This document shows, one piece after another, positions 59,581-64,000 of a DNA stretch of 64,000 bases. The position numbers and the translations under genes were made by a program. Numbering within the stretch: the first letter of the stretch is position 1; each line of letters begins with the position of its first letter. This DNA comes from Mimosa pudica (lineage: Eukaryota > Streptophyta > Magnoliopsida > Fabales > Fabaceae): the NCBI GenBank assembly GCA_029929735.1, contig JAKELP010000005.1:7295712-7359711 (forward strand). Direction: 5' to 3'. The notes beneath the pieces were generated by a model, which was not told the origin of the DNA, made no database searches, and saw only the letters and a program-made list of their open reading frames with translations.

Positions 59581-62125
59581 GTGATTTTTTCTTCTAAATT
59601 GTTACAAATTACAATCATCTTCTCCTTTTTTCCCTCCCCATTCCTACTGGATAATTGTTTGAGGAGCACCATCAATTTTGTGGCAACTAGTTAGCCCCAT
59701 CACTGTTAATCGTCAATATTCATCATCATCACCATTTTTCATCAACAATTTTCATTTCAAGAGATCTCCGGTTTGCTTTTCTGGTTCTATAAACTCTCAA
59801 ATATTTCTTATTCTTCTTTGTTTTTTTTTTTAATTCTTGTTGGTTTGCCAATTATTTCCTTAGTACTTTGCTCAATTTTTACACAAGTGTTGTTGACTAA
59901 TTCATATTTCAGATTCTATTGCCTATTTTTTGGGATAAATTGCATCCTTCCCCTATTACTTCCCCAATCTGTTTTACTTTTTTCCTAATTCAACATCAAT
60001 CCCGAAAACACTTAATTTTCGAAATCAGTTATCAATCCCCTTAGGTTTGATTTTCGATTTCCTTTTCTCCTCTCTTAATTTCATTTCACTTAAATTCCAT
60101 AGTTTTCTCATAGTTTTCCTGATCTTTGATCTTTTTATTCCACAAATCTGGATTTTTGATTAAAGGAATTTCAATTTTTTGAACCATTAATCTTCCATTT
60201 TCAATTTTTGAATCTGACAGATTTTTGGTTTAGGAAATAGCATTTCACAACCCCATTTAACCGATTTCAATTTCAATTTCACATTTTGGAATCTTCCATT
60301 AACCATTAATTTTCAAGTTTGCGTTTTGTTCAAACTGTTGCAGATTTGAGATTTACATTTCACATCCATTTAACGGATTTCTTTTTCTGAACTGATTGAT
60401 AAGTTTCATTTTTTTTTGACCGTTTCTCTTGTCTGATAAAACGATTTCAGGTTAATTTTTTATTATCGTTGGTGTTATTTTTATCCATTCTTTATTTATT
60501 CTTAATTAGTGTCTTACTTTAGTATTCTCCTTCTTGCCATTTTCATTATTATTCCATTTTGGTATTATCATTCTTCTCATTTTCATTATTGTCATTCTTA
60601 ATTATTGTTTATTATTATCATTCTTATCATATTCTATTTAGTTTTATACTTATTTTTCTTTCATTCTTTAATTATTTATTTATATTTATTTCTAAGTTTA
60701 GTGATTGCATCTTTCCCCCATCACTTCTGCACTCTATTTTACTTTTTTCCTGATTGTTCTCCACATTCACTATCAATTTGAAGACGTGCATTCATTTTCA
60801 ATTTAACTACAATTTTTTCCTTTTTAAACATATTTGCAGTTTTTATCTTCCCTTTTAATCTGATAGCTTTTCTAACAAATCGGTTTTCTTACTGACCGTT
60901 TCCTATTTTGCGTGAAACTTACTCTCTCTCTCTCTCCCCTGTTCATTTGATTTTTGATTAAAGAAATTTCAATTTCCTGAACAATAATAACCCAATTTCA
61001 ATTTTTACATATTTAGAAGATTTTTCAGTTCCAATAATAGCATTAATATATATCTTGTTTGCATTCTCCATCTTATTTTATTTCCCTCGTAGTCTTGTTC
61101 TTATTTTCCTTTTGATAAGACTTATTCTTCTTTTGAAAATTTAAATCAAGTTAGTTTCACTTTCCTTTTTACAAGGAGAATTATATTCTTTGAATATTCA
61201 TTATCTTTCCAAAAATCAAAATCACTCCCAGAAAACACGTATTTTTAAAAATCAATTGTAACAGTTTTGATTACTTCTCTGCTTCATGCTTACTGCCTAT
61301 TTAATTGGGAGAGTTTCTCAACATCAAATTCAACCATCACTTCCATGTTTTTCTCCCTTTTTTTATATTTATATCATTATATTCCATCAATTTTGAGTTC
61401 AGATTTCCTAGTTCAAACGGTTGTTGATTTTTGGAAAAACGGTTGCACATTTGTGATTTGAATTTCACATCCATTTAAAAAACCAGGTTCTTTGATAACC
61501 GAAACCCAGCAAACTTCTGAATTGATTAATAAACCAGACTTCAAGTTTCATTATTTTTAACCGTTTCTGTTCCCTGGTCAATATTTGTTTCTTCCACAAC
61601 CCCACTTCCACGTTTCTTTGCTTTCTTTTATTTTATTTGTTTTGTTTTTAAACATTATTATATTTTTTACTTTTCAAAATAAAAACATCGAATCTTCCCT
61701 TTCTTTTTTGAAAAAAACATCTTTCCCTTTTATTTAATTTTTATTTACTTACTTTTATTTTTAGCTTTAGGTATTTTCGTGTTATCTGTATCTTATTATT
61801 TATTTTTTCTTCATTATTGTCTTATTTTAGTATTATCATTTTTATCATTTTCAGTATTATTTGATTTTAAGTATTATCATTCTTCTCATTTTCATCATTA
61901 TCATTCTCGGCATTTTCATCATTATCATTCTTAATTATTGTTTATTGCTCTCATTTTTGTCATATTTTTATTTTTATATATTCAATTATTTGTGTGTGTA
62001 TATTCCAACTACTTTGTTTTATTTTGTCCCTTTCATATAATATATATTATAGTATATTAATTATTTGTGTTGTCAATTGTTCTTTATCAAAACCTTTAAA
62101 AATTTATTTTTATTTGGTTTTTTGG
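59581..62125. repeat. T-biased block with long degenerate internal repeats
   Basis: Over 2.5 kb the plus strand is dominated by T, with phrases such as 'cattttcattatt', 'tattatcattcttctcattt' and 'accgtttctcttg'. Stretches recur: about 60470-60660 resembles 61780-61990, and 59938-60000 resembles 60703-60760. The open frames are hydrophobic by composition and not believable genes. The origin is unclear (satellite-like block, or the non-coding part of a large element). Confidence 0.5.
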
Positions 62126-62129
62126 TAAG

Positions 62130-64000
62130 AAATACTCCGCCTATATTTATAGTCGGTCCCTAGTCCGGATAAAGGAGTAGAGTTGCGTTAGGCCTCGACA
62201 GCCAGCATAAAAATATGTCGAATCTTCTGAACATGGATACACGAATTTTTTATAACAATAGGTCATTGCTTAGTAATGTGTTATTAGTTGAACAAAGGGT
62301 ACCACACTCTGGGAAGGTGGATGAAGAAAGTAGTTCAAGATAGTAAGATTAGATTTAGCACTTGGAATATTGGAACCTTGGAAGACAAATCTTGGGAGGT
62401 TGTGGGAGTGATGAGGGATAGAAAGATCAATATTCTATGTCTACAGGAAACTAAATGGGTCGGAGCAAAGGCTAGGGACATTGATGGGTATAAGCTTTGG
62501 TACACTGGTAAAGTGCGTTCTAAGAATGATGTTGGTATAATCGTGGACGAAGAATGGAAGAAGAATGTGGTCGCAATTAATAGGATTGGAGATAGAATCA
62601 TATCACTGAAAATGGTAGTTGAGGAGGAAACAATTGATGTTATTAGTGCTTATGCTCCTCAGGTTGGGGCAGAATCACACATGAAGGAACAGTTTTGGGA
62701 GGAACTTGAGGCGTTGATTCAAGGAATACCTATTCTCGAAAAGGTATTTATTGGTGGTGATCTTAATGGGCATGTTGGTAGAGAAGCAGGACAATACACA
62801 CAGGCACATGGTGGTTTTGGTTTTGGTGAGCTTAATAATGAAGGACAATCTATTATTGACTTCTGCATGGCTTATGACCTCAAAATCGTCAACACTTGTT
62901 TTAAGAAACGAGAAGAGCATCTGATCACATATAAGAGTGGAGCTAATAGATCACAGATTGATTTCTTTTTAATGAGAAATTCCGACAGAAGAATTTGTAC
63001 AAACTGTAAGGTGATTCCCGGTGATGGTGTGACAACACAACACAGACCTCTAGTTTTAGATGTACGTATGAGGTTTAAGCGGCTGAGGAGGCGAGAAATG
63101 TTCCCACCTCGAATTAGATGGTGGCAGTTGAAATGAGAGAAAATGGGAAATTTTATAACTAGGTTGGCAAATGAATGTGTTTGGGAGAAGCAAGGGTGCG
63201 CTAATGAAATGTGGAATGAAATGACTGTGATGGTTCGAAAAGTTGCCAAAGAAATTTTGGGTGAATCCAAGGGTATTATTAAGAGTGATAAGGAGACTTG
63301 GTGGTGGAATGATAAAGTCCAAGAGAAAATTAAACTTAAGAAACAGTGTTTCAAGGATATACACATGTGTGATAATGAGGAAACTTGGGAGAAGTATCGT
63401 TTAGCAAAAAAGGAGGCAAAAAACGCCGTGAGCGAAGCTCGTTCTTCAGCATTTGAGGAGTTTTATAAAGAGTTAGGGACAAAGTCTGGGGAACAAAAAA
63501 TTTATCGGATAGCAAAGATCAAGGAGCGAAAATCGAGGGATTTAGATCAAGTGAGATGCGTAAAGGATGAAGGAGGTAAAGTCTTGGTAACAAATGATGA
63601 TATTAAGAATAGATGGAAAAGTTACTTTTATAAGTTGTTCAATGACAGAGATGAAACTTTGAATTATGAGTTAGATGATTTGGAGAGTACTGACAGTAAC
63701 ATCAATTTCACATTCTATCGTAGGATTAGAGTTAGAGAGGTTAAAGATGCTCTTAGGAAAATGACAAGTGGCAAAACTGTTGGACCTGATGGAATTCCTA
63801 TTGAAGTCTGGAAATGTATGGGAGAAAAGAGTGTATTGTGGCTTACTAAGTTATTTAATGAGATTCTAAGGTCTAAGAAAATGCCAGAGGATTGAAGGAA
63901 AACTACATTAGTCCCTATTTATAAGAACAAAGGTGATATTCAAAGCTGTGAAAATTATAGAGGAATTAAACTTATGAGTCATACAATGAAGTTGTGGGAA
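62130..64000 (+). mobile_element. RTE-type LINE, truncated by the window end
   Basis: The 5' UTR starts near 62130 (shared with the fragments at 42579 and 44900). The coding frame then runs to the window end with two in-frame stops, as described in the next entry. The 3' end is outside the window. Confidence 0.85.
62315..64000 (+). pseudogene. LINE ORF: endonuclease and start of reverse transcriptase
   Basis: Single frame. The apurinic-like endonuclease begins IRFSTWNIGTLEDK and has LCLQETKWVGAKA, ISAYAPQVGAE, FIGGDLNGHVG, SQIDFFLM and QHRPLVLDV, the expected catalytic motifs in order. A TGA at 63134-63136 follows WWQLK. The frame resumes with a linker and the RT start (MTSGKTVGPDGIPIEVWKCM). 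A second TGA at 63893-63895 replaces the usual Trp after KMPED. Then VPIYKNKGDIQSCENYRGIK runs off the edge. Only two nonsense changes in about 1.7 kb means fairly recent decay. The best match is to the plant RTE clade. Confidence 0.88.

Noticed and set aside
59773..61461. Hydrophobic ORFs in the T-rich block
   Set aside because: Phe/Leu/Ser-rich by composition only.
62335..63366. Minus-strand ORFs opposite the LINE
   Set aside because: Antisense shadows of the endonuclease and linker frame.

Overview
The window is nuclear DNA from a flowering plant. Its genes have short GT-AG introns, the intergenic DNA is AT-rich and full of transposon debris, and every recognisable gene belongs to a plant family. 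A eudicot, perhaps a legume, is my best guess. It rests only on the general look of the genes and of the CTCCCTCCGT-type miniature elements, so it is weak.

Host genes, left to right: a two-exon Gly/Pro-rich small protein (1594-2037, +); a complete 14-exon vacuolar-type Na+(K+)/H+ antiporter of the NHX family, 520 aa (7936-12317, +); an F-box/FBA pseudogene with two stops and two frameshifts (14509-15861, -); a two-exon NET3-like actin-binding NAB-domain protein (18531-20045, +); a single-exon classical arabinogalactan protein of the AGP25/26/27 type (20583-20969, -), convergent with it; a four-exon YUCCA flavin monooxygenase of the YUC10/11 type, 380 aa (29654-32312, +); and a 21-exon chloroplast DegP-type protease, DEG2, 620 aa (33158-46439, -). 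I read the intron-exon structures of NHX, YUC and DEG2 by hand. All phases close and the totals are exact multiples of three, so these three genes look intact. The genes are separate plant loci and do not form a pathway. NHX acts at the vacuole or prevacuole membrane, YUC in auxin synthesis, DEG2 in chloroplast stroma proteolysis, and NET3 at actin-membrane contacts.

Mobile DNA dominates the rest. DEG2 has three kinds of insert in its introns: a nearly new Ty1/copia element (LTRs differ at one base, target duplication ATAAG) in a GC-AG intron; a chimeric LTR element whose 5' LTR is partly replaced by a TRIM, the whole flanked by GACAC; and RTE-type LINE relics. A three-level nest lies at 48.9-55.5 kb: a repeat family broken by a MULE (about 2.7 kb without its guest), whose left terminal repeat is broken by a 3458-bp CACTA element full of self-complementary subterminal motifs. 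Many foldback MITEs begin with GGG and sit in 9-bp target duplications (Mutator type); two families share the terminus GGGTGAAGGKGC. Stowaway-like CTCCCTCCGT elements are scattered throughout, one in the NHX promoter and two in a YUC intron. The right end holds a strongly T-biased 2.5-kb block and then an RTE LINE running off the window edge with two stop codons.
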